A DNA stretch of 45,110 bases from Chloroflexota bacterium (GCA_019873665.1 JAIOAV010000026.1:1-45110); one strand, 5' to 3'; shown: positions 1 to 9,178, counted from the stretch's first letter. Notes: generated by a model from the sequence alone, not told the origin. Made by a program: numbers and translations.

Positions 1-1
1 C

Positions 2-457
2 ACCGACGAGCCAGTGGCGCTGGCGGCGGGGTGCTGGACCACCGGCTATGTGCCGCGTCGCAGCTTTGAGCGAGCGGGCCGCTCCGCGACGCGCTACTAC
101 CGGCAGGATGATGTGTTCCTCCGCGACGATATCGAGGACGATCAGGCGATCGTGATCAACGTGCAAGGCAAGGGATTGGTGGTGCTGGCGGGGTGCGCCC
201 ATGCGGGGATCGTGAACACGGTGCACTATGCGCGCGAGATCAGCGGCGTGGAGCGGGTGTGGGCGATCCTGGGCGGCTTTCACCTCGCATCCGCCGAGGG
301 GGGCGAGCTGCAGCGCACCGTTGACGAGATCGCAGCGCTGCGGCCGGCGGTGATCGTGCCGACGCATTGCACCGGTTTGGCCGCGATGTGCGCCTTTGCC
401 GCGCAGATGCCGCAGGCGTTTGCCGCCGGCGTGGTCGGGGGGACCTACCTGTTTTGA
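2..457 (+). CDS. MBL-fold metallohydrolase, C-terminal part (5' end outside window)
   Basis: The reading frame is open from the left edge of the window to a TGA, so this is the last ~151 residues of a longer protein. Visible motifs are the late metal-binding signatures of the metallo-beta-lactamase fold: GCAHAGIVNTV, GGFHL and PTHCTG. This combination is typical of the family that includes the so-called 7,8-dihydropterin-6-methyl-4-(ribofuranosyl)aminobenzene 5'-phosphate synthases, cytosolic phosphohydrolase-like enzymes of unsettled substrate. The N-terminal HxHxDH motif lies outside the window. The tail-tube gene begins 20 nt downstream with its own Shine-Dalgarno site, so the two may be co-transcribed. 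Family assignment is fairly sure; substrate is unknown. Confidence 0.85.
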   Translation, partial: TDEPVALAAGCWTTGYVPRRSFERAGRSATRYYRQDDVFLRDDIEDDQAIVINVQGKGLVVLAGCAHAGIVNTVHYAREISGVERVWAILGGFHLASAEGGELQRTVDEIAALRPAVIVPTHCTGLAAMCAFAAQMPQAFAAGVVGGTYLF

Positions 458-477
458 GCAGCGAAAGGAGAACACGC

Positions 478-1007
478 ATGCCTCAGTTCGTGGTGAACCC
501 GCATCGCTTCGATCCCTACGAGCAGTTCAAGTTCCGTCTGAAATGGGATGGACGCTATGTCCCAGGCGTCTGCTATGTGAGCGGGCTGTGCCGCCGCACC
601 GAGGTGGTATAACCCACCGCGAAGGGGGCAACCCCAGCAGCGTGCGCAAATCGCCCGGTCAGACGACCTATGAGCCGATCGTGTTGGAGCGCGGGCGCAC
701 GCATGATACCGCGTTCGAGCAGTGGGCCAACAAAGTGTGGAATTTCGGCAGCGGGCTGGGGAGCGAGGTATCGCTCAAGGATTTCCGCAAGGATATCGTC
801 ATCGAGCTGTACAACGAGGCAGGGCAGTTGGTGATGGCATGGCGCGTCTATCGCTGCTGGCCCTCCGAGTACACGGCGCTCACCGACCTGGATGCCAACG
901 AGACATGCGTGGTGCGCGAGGTTCTCGTGTTGCAGCACGAGGGGTGGGAGCGCGACTATGAGGTAGTGGAGCCGAGCGAGCCGAGCTCTCAAGAGCCCGC
1001 CAAATAG
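478..1007 (+). pseudogene. Contractile-tail tube protein (gp19-like), broken by a frameshift near 607-614
   Basis: The ATG at 478 follows a GAAAGGAG site. The first frame runs 44 codons (MPQFVVNPHRFDPYEQFKF...) and stops at TAA 610-612. The homologous sequence continues at once in another frame as THREGGNPSS... and ...WANKVWNFGSGLG... to TAG at 1007. The two halves join into one ~175-residue protein typical of the T4 gp19/Afp1-like inner tube family found in phage tails and extracellular contractile injection systems. Deleting one TA from GTATAACC would restore ...TEVVTHREGG..., so a TA duplication is the simplest lesion. No slippery heptamer or stimulatory structure argues for programmed recoding. 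No sheath, baseplate or AAA+ gene is nearby in the window. It may be a true pseudogene or a sequence error. Confidence 0.8.
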
Positions 1008-1045
1008 AGCGCGAGCCCGCTCGAGGCCGGCGGAAGGAGGCGATC

Positions 1046-1558
1046 TTGACCGTGCGCAGGACGTGGGTGATCGTTGTCGTGGCATTGCTGTTGATCGCCG
1101 TGGTGGGAGTGGTGGCCTGGCGCTGGCATAGTGCCAATAACGCCTTTGCGCTGCAATACTACTATACCAGCGAGACAGTCTTCCAGCGCATCTCCGTGGA
1201 CCGTGTCCGCCTGACCCACACCTACTTTGAGGATACCAGCGGCAGGTGCGCCCAGTGGATGGCGCAGATGCCGTGCTGGACCAAGGAGGAGCTGCGGACG
1301 CGGGAGGCAGCGCTCTCGCGCGCCGAGGTGGAGGCCCTCATTGGCCTGTTGCGCGAGCTGGGCTGGATGCGGCTGGACTCGGCGTATGCGCCCTCCGGCC
1401 AGCGCAACTATCCCCACGTGCTTTCCGTGCAACTGGGCAAAGACCGCCGCGACATCATCTACCAGAGCTACCCGGACGCGCCGCCCATGCCGGAGCCGTT
1501 CGCGCGCATTCTGGATCATCTGTCCGGCCTGATGGCGGCCAAGTTCGGCAAGCCGTAG
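1046..1558 (+). CDS. Small membrane-anchored protein of unknown function
   Basis: This 170-residue protein starts at TTG 1046, chosen because GGAGG lies 5 nt upstream. Residues ~7-26 form one hydrophobic segment (WVIVVVALLLIAVVGVVAW) after a basic N-terminus, so the protein is probably anchored with the remainder outside the membrane. The exported part has two cysteines (in GRCAQW and MPCW) that could form a disulfide, and alternating charged and hydrophobic stretches. I do not recognise the family. It follows the frameshifted tail-tube gene by 38 nt on the same strand and converges with the isomerase gene at 1572. Confidence 0.65.
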   Translation: MTVRRTWVIVVVALLLIAVVGVVAWRWHSANNAFALQYYYTSETVFQRISVDRVRLTHTYFEDTSGRCAQWMAQMPCWTKEELRTREAALSRAEVEALIGLLRELGWMRLDSAYAPSGQRNYPHVLSVQLGKDRRDIIYQSYPDAPPMPEPFARILDHLSGLMAAKFGKP

Positions 1559-1571
1559 CCGCGCCCGCGAC

Positions 1572-2384
1572 CTATTCCGAAATCCACTGCCGCAGGCGGG
1601 CGACGCTGGCCGTGGCCCAGGCGTCTTCCTTCGCGATGGTCGCCGCGAGGTCCGCTTCCGGCGGCGTCCATAGCTCAAGGATGGCATTCGGGTCGCGGCC
1701 CGCGTCGCGCAACGTTCGCAGCAGCCACGGCACATCGAGGCGGCCTTCGCCAGCGGGGCGACCCTCGACGCTAAAGCCCATGTTGCTGGGCACGCGGTGT
1801 ACGGCGAAATCCTTGATGTGCAGGTTCACCGTATGCGGCGCCAGCGCCTCCACCACGACCTGCGGCCCCTCCAGCGCACCGAACGAGTTGACCGTGTCCA
1901 GGCAGATCCCCACCCACTCACTCCCCACCCGCCGGATGACGCCGGTCAGCGTCGCCGCGGTGAAGCGATCGTGGTTTTCGATGGCCAGGCGCACGCTGGC
2001 GTCCGCCAGCTCTGGCAGCAACGCCCGCGCTGTATCTACCATCTCGTCCGAGGTGGGGTGATGGTCTGCCGTGTCCACCACGACGCGCAGGATCTGCGAC
2101 CCGCAGCGCCGCGCCAGAGCGATGTAGCGGCGCAGGTGATCGGGCGCGATGCCGCGCGTCCCTACCTCGAGCTCGATCCGTTGCGCCTGCGCTGCCGCCA
2201 CCAACGCCTCCAACTCGTCCGGCGCCAGCCGATCCAACGGCATGTTATCGCATATCTGCACCACGCTCACACCCAACTGCGCGGCCTTGTCCAGCAGGCC
2301 GCGCGGCGTCAGTGGCTGCAGCGGCGGATAGCCCACCACGCCCACCGCCCAGCTATAGGTATACGAGCCGATTCCCAGGCGCAT
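1572..2384 (-). CDS. Sugar phosphate isomerase/epimerase-like TIM-barrel protein
   Basis: This 270-residue protein has the AP-endonuclease-2/xylose-isomerase-like TIM barrel: an N-terminal MRLGIGSYTYSWAVG strand, a metal-ligand glutamate in LAIENHDR, aspartate in GICLDTVNS, the NLHIKDF strand-7 motif and a terminal ILELW. Members of this family isomerise or epimerise keto-sugars or inositols with a divalent metal; the substrate cannot be read from sequence. The start lies 16 nt after the stop of the ABC-2 permease on the same strand, so it is probably the last gene of that operon. It is one of three different isomerases of this fold in the window. Confidence 0.85.
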   Translation of the reverse strand: MRLGIGSYTYSWAVGVVGYPPLQPLTPRGLLDKAAQLGVSVVQICDNMPLDRLAPDELEALVAAAQAQRIELEVGTRGIAPDHLRRYIALARRCGSQILRVVVDTADHHPTSDEMVDTARALLPELADASVRLAIENHDRFTAATLTGVIRRVGSEWVGICLDTVNSFGALEGPQVVVEALAPHTVNLHIKDFAVHRVPSNMGFSVEGRPAGEGRLDVPWLLRTLRDAGRDPNAILELWTPPEADLAATIAKEDAWATASVARLRQWISE

Positions 2385-2400
2385 GACGCATTCCTTGCGG

Positions 2401-3162
2401 CTATTCCTGCCGCCAGTCCATCCTGCGGCCCACCAGCCAGAGTGTCCCCGCCGCGAACGCGGCCAATGCCGTCAGGTCTAGGATCATCCGGCTGGTGACC
2501 GGGCCGAGCAGCGCCTGCCGCATCGCTGAAGCTGCATAGGTCGCCGGGCTGAGCCAGCCGAGAGTTAACATAACCGCTGGCAGGCGCTCCGGCGGCACGA
2601 TCACCGGCCCCAGCGCGCTCAGGGTCATTGTTACCAGCAGCGAGAGTGGCCCACCCTCCTCAGGCCGCTGCACGCTGACGCCGATCAGCGCGCCGATGCC
2701 CGCCAGCGAGAGCGCCGCCAGCGGCACCACAGTGAAGACGCTGACGTTCGGGCGCAGCGGTAGCCCCAGCAGTAGCGATCCCGCCAGCACCGTGGCCAGC
2801 AGGGCGGGGAGCGAAAGGAGCACGAGCGATGCCACCACCGCCACGATCAGCGTCGTCTTGTGCACCGGCAGCGTGGCGTAATAGTCCAGCGTGCCGGTCC
2901 GCCGCATAAAGCTGAAGCGGCTCTGCAATCGGTCTAGATTGCCGAACATCAGCGATATGACGGCGTTGCCGGTGAGGATGAAGGTGAGGGCGCGCACGCC
3001 GGCAGCGCGACCGAACACGCCCAGCGCTGCGGTGCTGAGGAGCGGCGCCAGCGTGCCGGTGAGGATCATCGGCCGCCATGACCAACGCCAGTTGGTCAGT
3101 TCCATGAGAAAGAGGTCCATCAGTTGCACGGGCAAGGGCGCGGCTTTACGATTGGGTAACAT
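2401..3162 (-). CDS. ABC-2 type transporter permease
   Basis: This 253-residue protein has about six hydrophobic segments arranged as in ABC-2 (drug/polysaccharide exporter) membrane subunits, with the characteristic long N-terminal amphipathic stretch (LMELTNWRWSWRPMI). It would pair with the ATPase gene directly upstream to form an exporter in the inner membrane. The start at 3162 overlaps the end of the ATPase gene by 17 nt, which suggests translational coupling; an alternative internal Met lies at about 3120. Substrate is unknown. Confidence 0.85.
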   Translation of the reverse strand: MLPNRKAAPLPVQLMDLFLMELTNWRWSWRPMILTGTLAPLLSTAALGVFGRAAGVRALTFILTGNAVISLMFGNLDRLQSRFSFMRRTGTLDYYATLPVHKTTLIVAVVASLVLLSLPALLATVLAGSLLLGLPLRPNVSVFTVVPLAALSLAGIGALIGVSVQRPEEGGPLSLLVTMTLSALGPVIVPPERLPAVMLTLGWLSPATYAASAMRQALLGPVTSRMILDLTALAAFAAGTLWLVGRRMDWRQE

Positions 3163-4054
3163 AGTGCAGGTAGAGGTCCTCCAATGTGGCGGAGTAGAGG
3201 CGAAAGTCGTCCAGCTGCTCCAGGTCCAGCGCGTTGAGCACGCGCATCGTCTCGGCCCATTCCATGAGCGCCATCCATCGGCCCGGCTCGATCTGCCGAT
3301 AGACCAGATCGCCCGGCAGGTGGGGCGGTGTGTCTGGCGGGAAGAACAGCTCCAGCCGCAGCTTACGGTCCACCAGCCGCTTCAGCTCGCTGGGGCGGCC
3401 CACGGCCACCAGCGCGCCGCCGCGCATGATGCCCACGCGCTGGATGATCTTCTCCGCCTCGATGGCATCGTGCGTGACAAAGAGGATGGTCGTGCCGCAC
3501 GCAGCATGCCGACGGCGCAGCACATCCCATACCAGCTTGCGGCGCTGCGGGTCCAGCCCGCTGGTCGGCTCGTCCAAGATGAGCACCGGCGGGTCGCCCG
3601 CCATGGTTACGGCGAGCTGCACCAGACGCTTTTGTCCGCCGGAGAGGCGCATAATCGGCTGGTGGCGCAGTGTGCCGATCTGCCACGTCTCCAGCAGCTC
3701 ATCGCGCTCTTGCTGCGCGGCGGCGCGGCGCAAGCCGCGCAGGTGCGCCGTGTAATAGAGCGCCTCGCCGACGGTCAGGCTATTGAGCGCAGCCCCTTCT
3801 TGCGGCATATAGCCGACATGGCGTGGCACATGCAACGGGTCGTCAGGCAGCGGCTGGCCGTAGAGGGTGATTCGTCCAGAGGTGGGACGCAGCAGATTCG
3901 CCATCTGTCGCACGAGGGTGGTCTTGCCGGCGCCATTCTCCCCCAGCAGGCCAAAGATCTCGCCCTGGCGGATCTGGCAGGTGATGCCGTTGTTGGCGGG
4001 AAAAGCCTGACCCGAATATCGCTTGACGAGGTCCACGATGTCATAGACGATCAT
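3146..4054 (-). CDS. ABC transporter ATP-binding protein (ABC-2 exporter)
   Basis: This 302-residue ATPase starts at MIVYDIVDLVKRY, preceded by a GGGAGGG ribosome site; the longer upstream reading frame is low-complexity and rejected. Walker A GENGAGKTT is at residues ~38-46, followed by Q-loop MPQEGA, signature LSGGQKR, Walker B VLILDEPT and the H-loop histidine in FVTHD. The ~90-residue C-terminal extension is typical of exporter ATPases in the CcmA/NatA group. It forms an operon with the permease (17-nt overlap). The cargo is not deducible. Confidence 0.9.
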   Translation of the reverse strand: MIVYDIVDLVKRYSGQAFPANNGITCQIRQGEIFGLLGENGAGKTTLVRQMANLLRPTSGRITLYGQPLPDDPLHVPRHVGYMPQEGAALNSLTVGEALYYTAHLRGLRRAAAQQERDELLETWQIGTLRHQPIMRLSGGQKRLVQLAVTMAGDPPVLILDEPTSGLDPQRRKLVWDVLRRRHAACGTTILFVTHDAIEAEKIIQRVGIMRGGALVAVGRPSELKRLVDRKLRLELFFPPDTPPHLPGDLVYRQIEPGRWMALMEWAETMRVLNALDLEQLDDFRLYSATLEDLYLHYVTQS

Positions 4055-4148
4055 CTGCCCTCCCTGGGCAAGCGCCGACACGCTGACGTGCGCACAGCAG
4101 ATGGACGCCCCTGTATCGTGCGTTGTTCCGTCCGGGCCAATTGCAGTG

Positions 4149-5345
4149 CTACTGCAGCGCCAGCGCCAGCGCCATGTACCCCACCATACCCTCCACCAGC
4201 TCCTCCATGCCGATGCGGTCCTGCACCGTGTGGCAATACCGCTCCGACCCGGGGGCAAAGCCGATGGTCGGCACTCCTGCCGCCATCAGGTGGCCGCCGT
4301 CGGTGGCAAAGCTCCAGATACGCGTTTCCACCGGGCGGCCATAGACGGATTGCAGCGCCTGCTGCGCGCTCTGGGCGAGCGGGTGATCCGCGGGAAGGAC
4401 AAAGGAGGGGAAGAGCTCCGGGAACTCGACACCCAGTCCGGTGTAGGTGCGCAAGCGGCGCCGATTGAGTGCCACGCTCCCGCGGCTTTCCGGGATGAGG
4501 CTCTGCTCCAGGAGCGCCGACAGACGCGCCACGATCTCGTCCGGCGTCTCTTGCGGCACGTTGCGCCAGTCCAGATGCAGCCACACCTCGCCGGGGATGA
4601 TGTTGTTGCTCGTCTGGTCGCTGCCACAGAGGGTGGGCGCGACGGTGGACGCGCCAAAGGGTACTTGCATGGCCATTGGCATCTGCTCCAGCGCCAGGAG
4701 AAAGCGGGCGACGGCAAAGTGGGGATTGACGCCACGCGAGGGCGCGCTGGCATGCACCGAGCGACCCTGCACGCGCGCCACCAGCGCCATCCGCCCGCGA
4801 TGACCCAGCGCGAGCTGGTTGTCTGTCGCCTCGCCCACGATGGCATAGTCAGGGCGCACCTCCTCCAGCACCCGCTGGGTGCCGAGGCCACCGATCTCCT
4901 CCATCACCACCGCAGTCATCAGGCGCTCGCCGGGAGGCGTCAGCCCCGCGCGGCGGAGCGCGCCCAGCGCATAGACCTGCGCCGCCAGCGTGCCCTTGAC
5001 GTCGCTGGCTGCTCGTCCCCATAGCCAGCCGTCGGCGATCACACCTGCGTAGGGCGGGTGCGGCCACAGTGCTGCATCCCCCGGCGCGACGTGATCCATA
5101 TGCGCGTTGAACATGACGGAGCGCCCGCCTGCGCCGCGCACCGTGCCGATGACGTTGCCTGCGGCATCGGTGCGCACTGTGTCATAGCCCAATGCCTCCA
5201 TCTCGCGCGCCACCAGCGCTGCCACTGCCGCTTCCTCTCCCGACAGGCTGGGCGTCTGGATAAGGCGCTGCGCAAAATCGAGCATTGCGGCGCGGTGCGC
5301 ATGAGCAAGCTGGTAGAGGTCATCCCTTGGCATATCTTTCTCCAC
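4149..5345 (-). CDS. M20-family metallopeptidase / deacylase (ArgE/DapE-like)
   Basis: This 398-residue cytosolic di-zinc hydrolase shows the family ligands: H82 and D84 in NAHMDH, bridging D115 in ASDVKG, catalytic E149/E150 in VMEEIGG, the later acidic ligand in VGEATD and a final histidine in RYCHTV. The central ~110 residues form the lid/dimerisation domain. Relatives remove acyl groups from amino acids or cleave small peptides; which one applies here cannot be read. The start could also be the Met four codons in (5333). It precedes the ABC-2 exporter genes by 94 nt on the same strand, so co-transcription is possible. Confidence 0.88.
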   Translation of the reverse strand: MEKDMPRDDLYQLAHAHRAAMLDFAQRLIQTPSLSGEEAAVAALVAREMEALGYDTVRTDAAGNVIGTVRGAGGRSVMFNAHMDHVAPGDAALWPHPPYAGVIADGWLWGRAASDVKGTLAAQVYALGALRRAGLTPPGERLMTAVVMEEIGGLGTQRVLEEVRPDYAIVGEATDNQLALGHRGRMALVARVQGRSVHASAPSRGVNPHFAVARFLLALEQMPMAMQVPFGASTVAPTLCGSDQTSNNIIPGEVWLHLDWRNVPQETPDEIVARLSALLEQSLIPESRGSVALNRRRLRTYTGLGVEFPELFPSFVLPADHPLAQSAQQALQSVYGRPVETRIWSFATDGGHLMAAGVPTIGFAPGSERYCHTVQDRIGMEELVEGMVGYMALALALQ

Positions 5346-5453
5346 GAGTTAGGCTAACGATCCGTGTATGAGGCGCACGCGCCCGGAGCCGAGATTCCTC
5401 GCTATGGAGTTGGGGGATGCCCCACCACGGACAAGCGCGGGCTGTGTGGCGCG

Positions 5454-6818
5454 CTAGACGCGCACTGTCTTCCACTTGCCGGTGCGAAAGCGCCAGCGAA
5501 ACAGGAGGGCGCGGCCGATCATCTCCAGTCCCATCGCCGCCCAGACACCCAGCAGTCCCATCCCGACGGTGAGCGCCAGGACCCATCCCAACGGGATGCG
5601 GATGAGCCAGATGCTGGCGGTAGTAATGATCATGGGCCAGCGCGTGTCGCCTGCGCCGCGCAGGCCGCCGCCAATCGTTACGGCCGCTGCTGACGCGGGC
5701 TGCGTCAGCCCCAGCAAGCGGACACAGCTCGCGCCCTGCGCGATCACATCTGGTTCATTGATAAAGATGGACACAACCTGCGCGCCAAAGAAAAACATAA
5801 GGAGGCCGATAGTGCCCTGGAAAATCATCGCCAGCCGCGCCGCGGTGTTGCACGCCTCCTCGGCTCCCTTGGGGTCTTTGGCGCCCAGACGCTGCCCAAC
5901 CAGCGTCGTCGCCGCGACGCCAAAGCCAAAACCGGGCATCCAGGAGACGGACATGCTGGTCATGCTCACCTGGTGCGCCGCGTAGGCGGCGGTGCCGAGG
6001 CTGGCAACCACGGTAGCAAAGGCCACCATCCCCAGCCGCATGAACACCTGCTCCAGGCCGGTGGGGAGGCCGATGTTCGCCACACGGCGGATGATGTCCC
6101 AGTCGAGGCGAAAGCCCTTGAGCCGCAAGACGAGGCCGGCGCGCCCGCGCACAAGCAGCGCCACCACCAGTACCGCGCCCAGCGAGCGGGCGACGGTAGC
6201 GCCGATGGCGATGCCCTGCACGCCCATGGGCGCGAACGGGCCCACGCCGTGTAATAGCACATAGCCTATGGCGACATTGGTGACGTTGATGATCCCCATG
6301 ACGGCCAGAGGGATGCGCGTGTCGCCTGCGCCGCGCAGCGCGCCATTGCCAATGAACATCACCGCCATCAGTGTGTACGAGAGCGAGGCGATACCCAGAT
6401 AGGTCGCGCCCAGCGGGATGACATCCTCCGCTGCGCCAAGCCATATCATGATCTGCCGCGCCAGCGGCGTGACGGCGAGCGTCCCCACTAGCCCGATCGC
6501 CGCGCCCAAAAAGACCGACTGCCGCATCACGCGTGACGCCTGCTCTTGATCGCCGGCGCCAACGTAGCGCGCCACCAGCGCGGTGCTGCCGGTGGACACG
6601 GCAAGGAAGAAGGCGCTGATCAACATCACGATTTGGTCTCCCAGCCCCACCGCCGCCAGCGGAGTGGAGCCGAGATGCCCGACCATATAAGTGTTCACCA
6701 TGCCCACTAGCATGCTCAGCACTTGCTCGCCTACCGAGGGGAGCGCCAGTGCCAATACCTTGCCACTGGTGCCGCTGGTTATGCGTTTGGAGTAACGCGC
6801 CAGTTCCGCTACCGCCAT
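5454..6818 (-). CDS. MATE-family multidrug/toxin efflux transporter
   Basis: This 454-residue protein has twelve predicted membrane segments in two homologous halves, each opening with the MATE pattern (LALPSVGEQVLSMLVGMVNTY and, in the second half, IGLPTGLEQVFMRLGM). MATE proteins export cationic drugs or metabolites using Na+ or H+ gradients. The start at MAVAELARY was chosen because the longer upstream frame (to ~7019) is not protein-like and would run into the Gfo/Idh gene. It lies 79 nt after the stop of that dehydrogenase on the same strand. Confidence 0.9.
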   Translation of the reverse strand: MAVAELARYSKRITSGTSGKVLALALPSVGEQVLSMLVGMVNTYMVGHLGSTPLAAVGLGDQIVMLISAFFLAVSTGSTALVARYVGAGDQEQASRVMRQSVFLGAAIGLVGTLAVTPLARQIMIWLGAAEDVIPLGATYLGIASLSYTLMAVMFIGNGALRGAGDTRIPLAVMGIINVTNVAIGYVLLHGVGPFAPMGVQGIAIGATVARSLGAVLVVALLVRGRAGLVLRLKGFRLDWDIIRRVANIGLPTGLEQVFMRLGMVAFATVVASLGTAAYAAHQVSMTSMSVSWMPGFGFGVAATTLVGQRLGAKDPKGAEEACNTAARLAMIFQGTIGLLMFFFGAQVVSIFINEPDVIAQGASCVRLLGLTQPASAAAVTIGGGLRGAGDTRWPMIITTASIWLIRIPLGWVLALTVGMGLLGVWAAMGLEMIGRALLFRWRFRTGKWKTVRV

Positions 6819-6897
6819 TCCCTGTGCTCCACTGATCGAGACGCCCACACCTCGTCGTGTGTCACATCCGGGTGTCCCATCGTTGACATCTGCGTCG

Positions 6898-8058
6898 CTA
6901 TCCCACTCGCTCCACCGACACCCACACGCCGGATTGGGCAGAGCGCAATATCGCCTCCAGCACCGCTTGCGTCTGCGTGCCGTCGGCAAAATCGGGCTGC
7001 GGGCTGCGCGCCGCGGCAATCCCCTTGAGGAAATCCACTACTGCGTGTGTGAAGGTATGCTCGTAGCCGAGGCCGTGGCCCGCTGGCCACCACGCCGACA
7101 CGTATGGATGCAACGGGTCGGTCGCCAAGATGGTGCGCCACCCCTGCTGCCCCGGCGGATCATCCAGCGAAAAGTACTCCAGTTCGTTCATCCGCTCAAA
7201 GTTAAAGGCGATGCTGCCGCGGCTGCCGTTGATCTCGAACCGATTGTAGTTCCGCCGTCCGGTGGCCATGCGTGTCGCCTCAAAGGTGCCGATCGCCCCG
7301 TTGTCAAAGGTGGCCAGCCAGAGCGCTGCGTCATCCACCGTAACCGGTCCCCGCGCCTGCCCGCCGGTGGCGCTGAGGCCGGTCATGGCCGTGGGCAACG
7401 GGCGTTCCTTGACAAAGGTGCGCGTCAGAGCGGACACGGCGGCGATCTCACCCACCAGATACCGCGCCAGGTCAATGGAATGCGCGCCAATATCGCCCAG
7501 CGCGCCCGATCCGGCGATCCCCTGCTGCAAGCGCCACACCAGCGGGAACTCGGGATCCACGATCCAATCCTGCAAGTACGTGCCGCGCCAATGGCGAATC
7601 TCCCCGATCTGGCCGTTGGCGATCATCTGCTTGGCCAACGCCACTGCCGGCGTGCGGCGGTAGTTAAAGTTCACCATGCTGATCACGTTCGCTTCCGCCG
7701 CGGCGTACCACATTGCCTTGGCGTCGGCCAGCGTGTTGGCGAGCGGCTTTTCGCACAGCACGTGCTTGCCCGCCTGCGCCGCGGCGATGGCAATATCGCG
7801 GTGCGTGTTGCCGGGCGAACAGATATCTACGATGTCTATATCGGGCCGCGTCACTGCTTCTTCCCAGCTTCCACACACCTCTTCCCAGCCGAAATCATCC
7901 GCCACTTGCCGTGCCGCCTGCACATCGCGGCCACATAACACCTTGAGCACCGGGCGGTATGGCACATCAAAGAAGGCCGCCGCCTGCCGCCACGCGTTGG
8001 AATGCGCCCGGCCCATGAATTTATAGCCGATGAATGCAACGCTGATCGTCTCGGTCAT
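6898..8058 (-). CDS. Gfo/Idh/MocA-family NAD(P)-dependent oxidoreductase
   Basis: This 386-residue protein has an N-terminal Rossmann fold ([10 protein letters not shown]), the family CEKPLA motif with EKP at 103-105, and a C-terminal alpha/beta domain with the catalytic-type histidine in [13 protein letters not shown]. Family members oxidise or reduce sugars, inositols and sugar acids in the cytosol. The neighbouring TIM-barrel isomerase (8140-9042), transcribed just before it, is a common partner of such dehydrogenases in inositol or rare-sugar catabolism. A hairpin terminator lies between the two, so coupling is partial at most. Substrate is unknown. Confidence 0.9.
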   Translation of the reverse strand: MTETISVAFIGYKFMGRAHSNAWRQAAAFFDVPYRPVLKVLCGRDVQAARQVADDFGWEEVCGSWEEAVTRPDIDIVDICSPGNTHRDIAIAAAQAGKHVLCEKPLANTLADAKAMWYAAAEANVISMVNFNYRRTPAVALAKQMIANGQIGEIRHWRGTYLQDWIVDPEFPLVWRLQQGIAGSGALGDIGAHSIDLARYLVGEIAAVSALTRTFVKERPLPTAMTGLSATGGQARGPVTVDDAALWLATFDNGAIGTFEATRMATGRRNYNRFEINGSRGSIAFNFERMNELEYFSLDDPPGQQGWRTILATDPLHPYVSAWWPAGHGLGYEHTFTHAVVDFLKGIAAARSPQPDFADGTQTQAVLEAILRSAQSGVWVSVERVG

Positions 8059-8097
8059 GATCTTCCTCCTGCAGCGCTTGATCGGTGGCGAGACAAC

Positions 8098-8126
8098 ACA
8101 AAGCCCAGGGTCTTTCTGGACCCTGG
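8098..8126 (-). terminator. Rho-independent terminator after the isomerase gene
   Basis: CCAGGGTC (8105-8112) and GACCCTGG (8119-8126) form a perfect 8-bp stem with a 6-nt loop. Read on the minus strand the stem is followed by GCTTTGTGTTG. It begins 14 nt after the stop codon of the 8140-9042 isomerase and so probably reduces read-through into the Gfo/Idh gene. The plus side also has CGTCTTGTTT, but no plus-strand gene ends here. Confidence 0.65.
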
Positions 8127-8139
8127 CGTCTTGTTTGCC

Positions 8140-9042
8140 TTACAACAGGAACTGACTCAGGTAGCGCTGGCCGAGGATCAGGCCGCCCTTGACCTTTTCT
8201 ATGGAGCCTTCCCAGATGGGATCTTCGTGCTCGATGCTAAGTACGTCGTCGTAGCCTGCCTCGATTAGGGTCGAGATGAGGGCACGCCAGTCAATCTCGC
8301 CCCAGCCGGGCATGCGATAGCGCCACCAGCCGGTGAGCGTGCCGATCCCGCGATATGCCAGGTCTCCGTCCAGCACTTCGGTGTCTTTGGCGTGCACGTG
8401 AAAGATGCGGTCCACATACTGCCGCGCGGCGTCAATATAGTCCACACCCAGCCAGAGCAGGTGCGATGGGTCATAGTTGAGGCCAAAATTGTCGTGCGGC
8501 AGCAGCATAAAGAGCTCGTCCCAGAGCGCTGGAGAATAGGCCACGTTGCCCACCAGGCCCTCTACCTGCCACCCGGGCATCGGGCAGTTCTCGATGCCGA
8601 TGCGCACGCCCTTCTTGGCAGCGTCGTCGAGGATGGGCGCGAAAACGCGCTGTGCCTCGCGCAGGTTGTCCGCCAGGTTGAGCTGCGGGTTGCGCCCGAT
8701 AAAGGTGCTGACGTTGTGCACGCCGAGCAGCGCCGCGGCGTCAATCACCTTGCGCAGGTGCGCCAGTCTCCCCTCGCGCGTCGCCAGGTCGGGGTCTAGG
8801 TTATTATCGCAATAGGTGAGGCAAGAGATGGACATGCCGTATCGCGCAAAGAGGAGATTCACCTCATCGGCGCGGGCAGGCGTCAGGTTGGCGACATCCA
8901 ATGTTACGGCAGAGTAGTCGCGGGTGTTATCCGGTGGCCAGACGCCGACCTCTAGCGCCTTGAAGCCATGGTCTTCCGCCCAGGGCACGATCTCCTCCAG
9001 CGGCATGTCGCGAAAGCAGGCGGTGAGAAAACCGAGTTTCAT
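8140..9042 (-). CDS. Sugar phosphate isomerase/epimerase-like TIM-barrel protein
   Basis: This 300-residue protein starts at MKLGFLTACFRDM, preceded by GAGGAGGTTGCT. The metal/proton-transfer residues of the xylose-isomerase-like barrel are visible: E and C in IGIENCPM, D and H in NYDPSHL, H-x-H in FHVHAKD, and a late glutamate in LSIEHED. This pattern is close to inosose-dehydratase and ketose-epimerase type proteins. It is transcribed from its own consensus promoter (9107-9135) and is separated from the downstream dehydrogenase by a terminator. Substrate unknown. Confidence 0.88.
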   Translation of the reverse strand: MKLGFLTACFRDMPLEEIVPWAEDHGFKALEVGVWPPDNTRDYSAVTLDVANLTPARADEVNLLFARYGMSISCLTYCDNNLDPDLATREGRLAHLRKVIDAAALLGVHNVSTFIGRNPQLNLADNLREAQRVFAPILDDAAKKGVRIGIENCPMPGWQVEGLVGNVAYSPALWDELFMLLPHDNFGLNYDPSHLLWLGVDYIDAARQYVDRIFHVHAKDTEVLDGDLAYRGIGTLTGWWRYRMPGWGEIDWRALISTLIEAGYDDVLSIEHEDPIWEGSIEKVKGGLILGQRYLSQFLL

Positions 9043-9106
9043 AGCAACCTCCTCATTGGAGTCTGATGCGCCGTCGCGGCGCGCAACGCTAGCTATCTGC
9101 GGGGAG

Positions 9107-9135
9107 ATGATAACACCATTCGCGGGGGGTGTCAA
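9107..9135 (-). promoter_or_regulatory. Sigma70 promoter for the isomerase gene
   Basis: On the minus strand TTGACA (9135-9130), a 17-bp spacer and TATCAT (9112-9107) lie 65 nt before the isomerase start. The -35 is consensus and the -10 matches 5 of 6. It is back-to-back with the ftsY promoter, 15 bp away. Confidence 0.7.
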
Positions 9136-9149
9136 AGGATGGCGGGCGT

Positions 9150-9178
9150 TTGGCGGAACGCGTGATCCGGCATATAAT
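9150..9178 (+). promoter_or_regulatory. Sigma70 promoter for ftsY
   Basis: TTGGCG (9150-9155), a 17-bp spacer and a consensus TATAAT (9173-9178) lie 55 nt upstream of the GTG start of ftsY. Confidence 0.7.

Noticed and set aside
478-1007. Programmed frameshift or prophage interpretation
   Set aside because: There is no slippery heptamer or stimulatory element at the break, and no other phage structural, lysis or integrase gene in 45 kb.
2891-4468. 525-codon plus-strand open frame
   Set aside because: It is antisense to the ABC-2 permease, its ATPase and the M20 gene, has no family motif, and is the usual long shadow frame of high-GC coding DNA.
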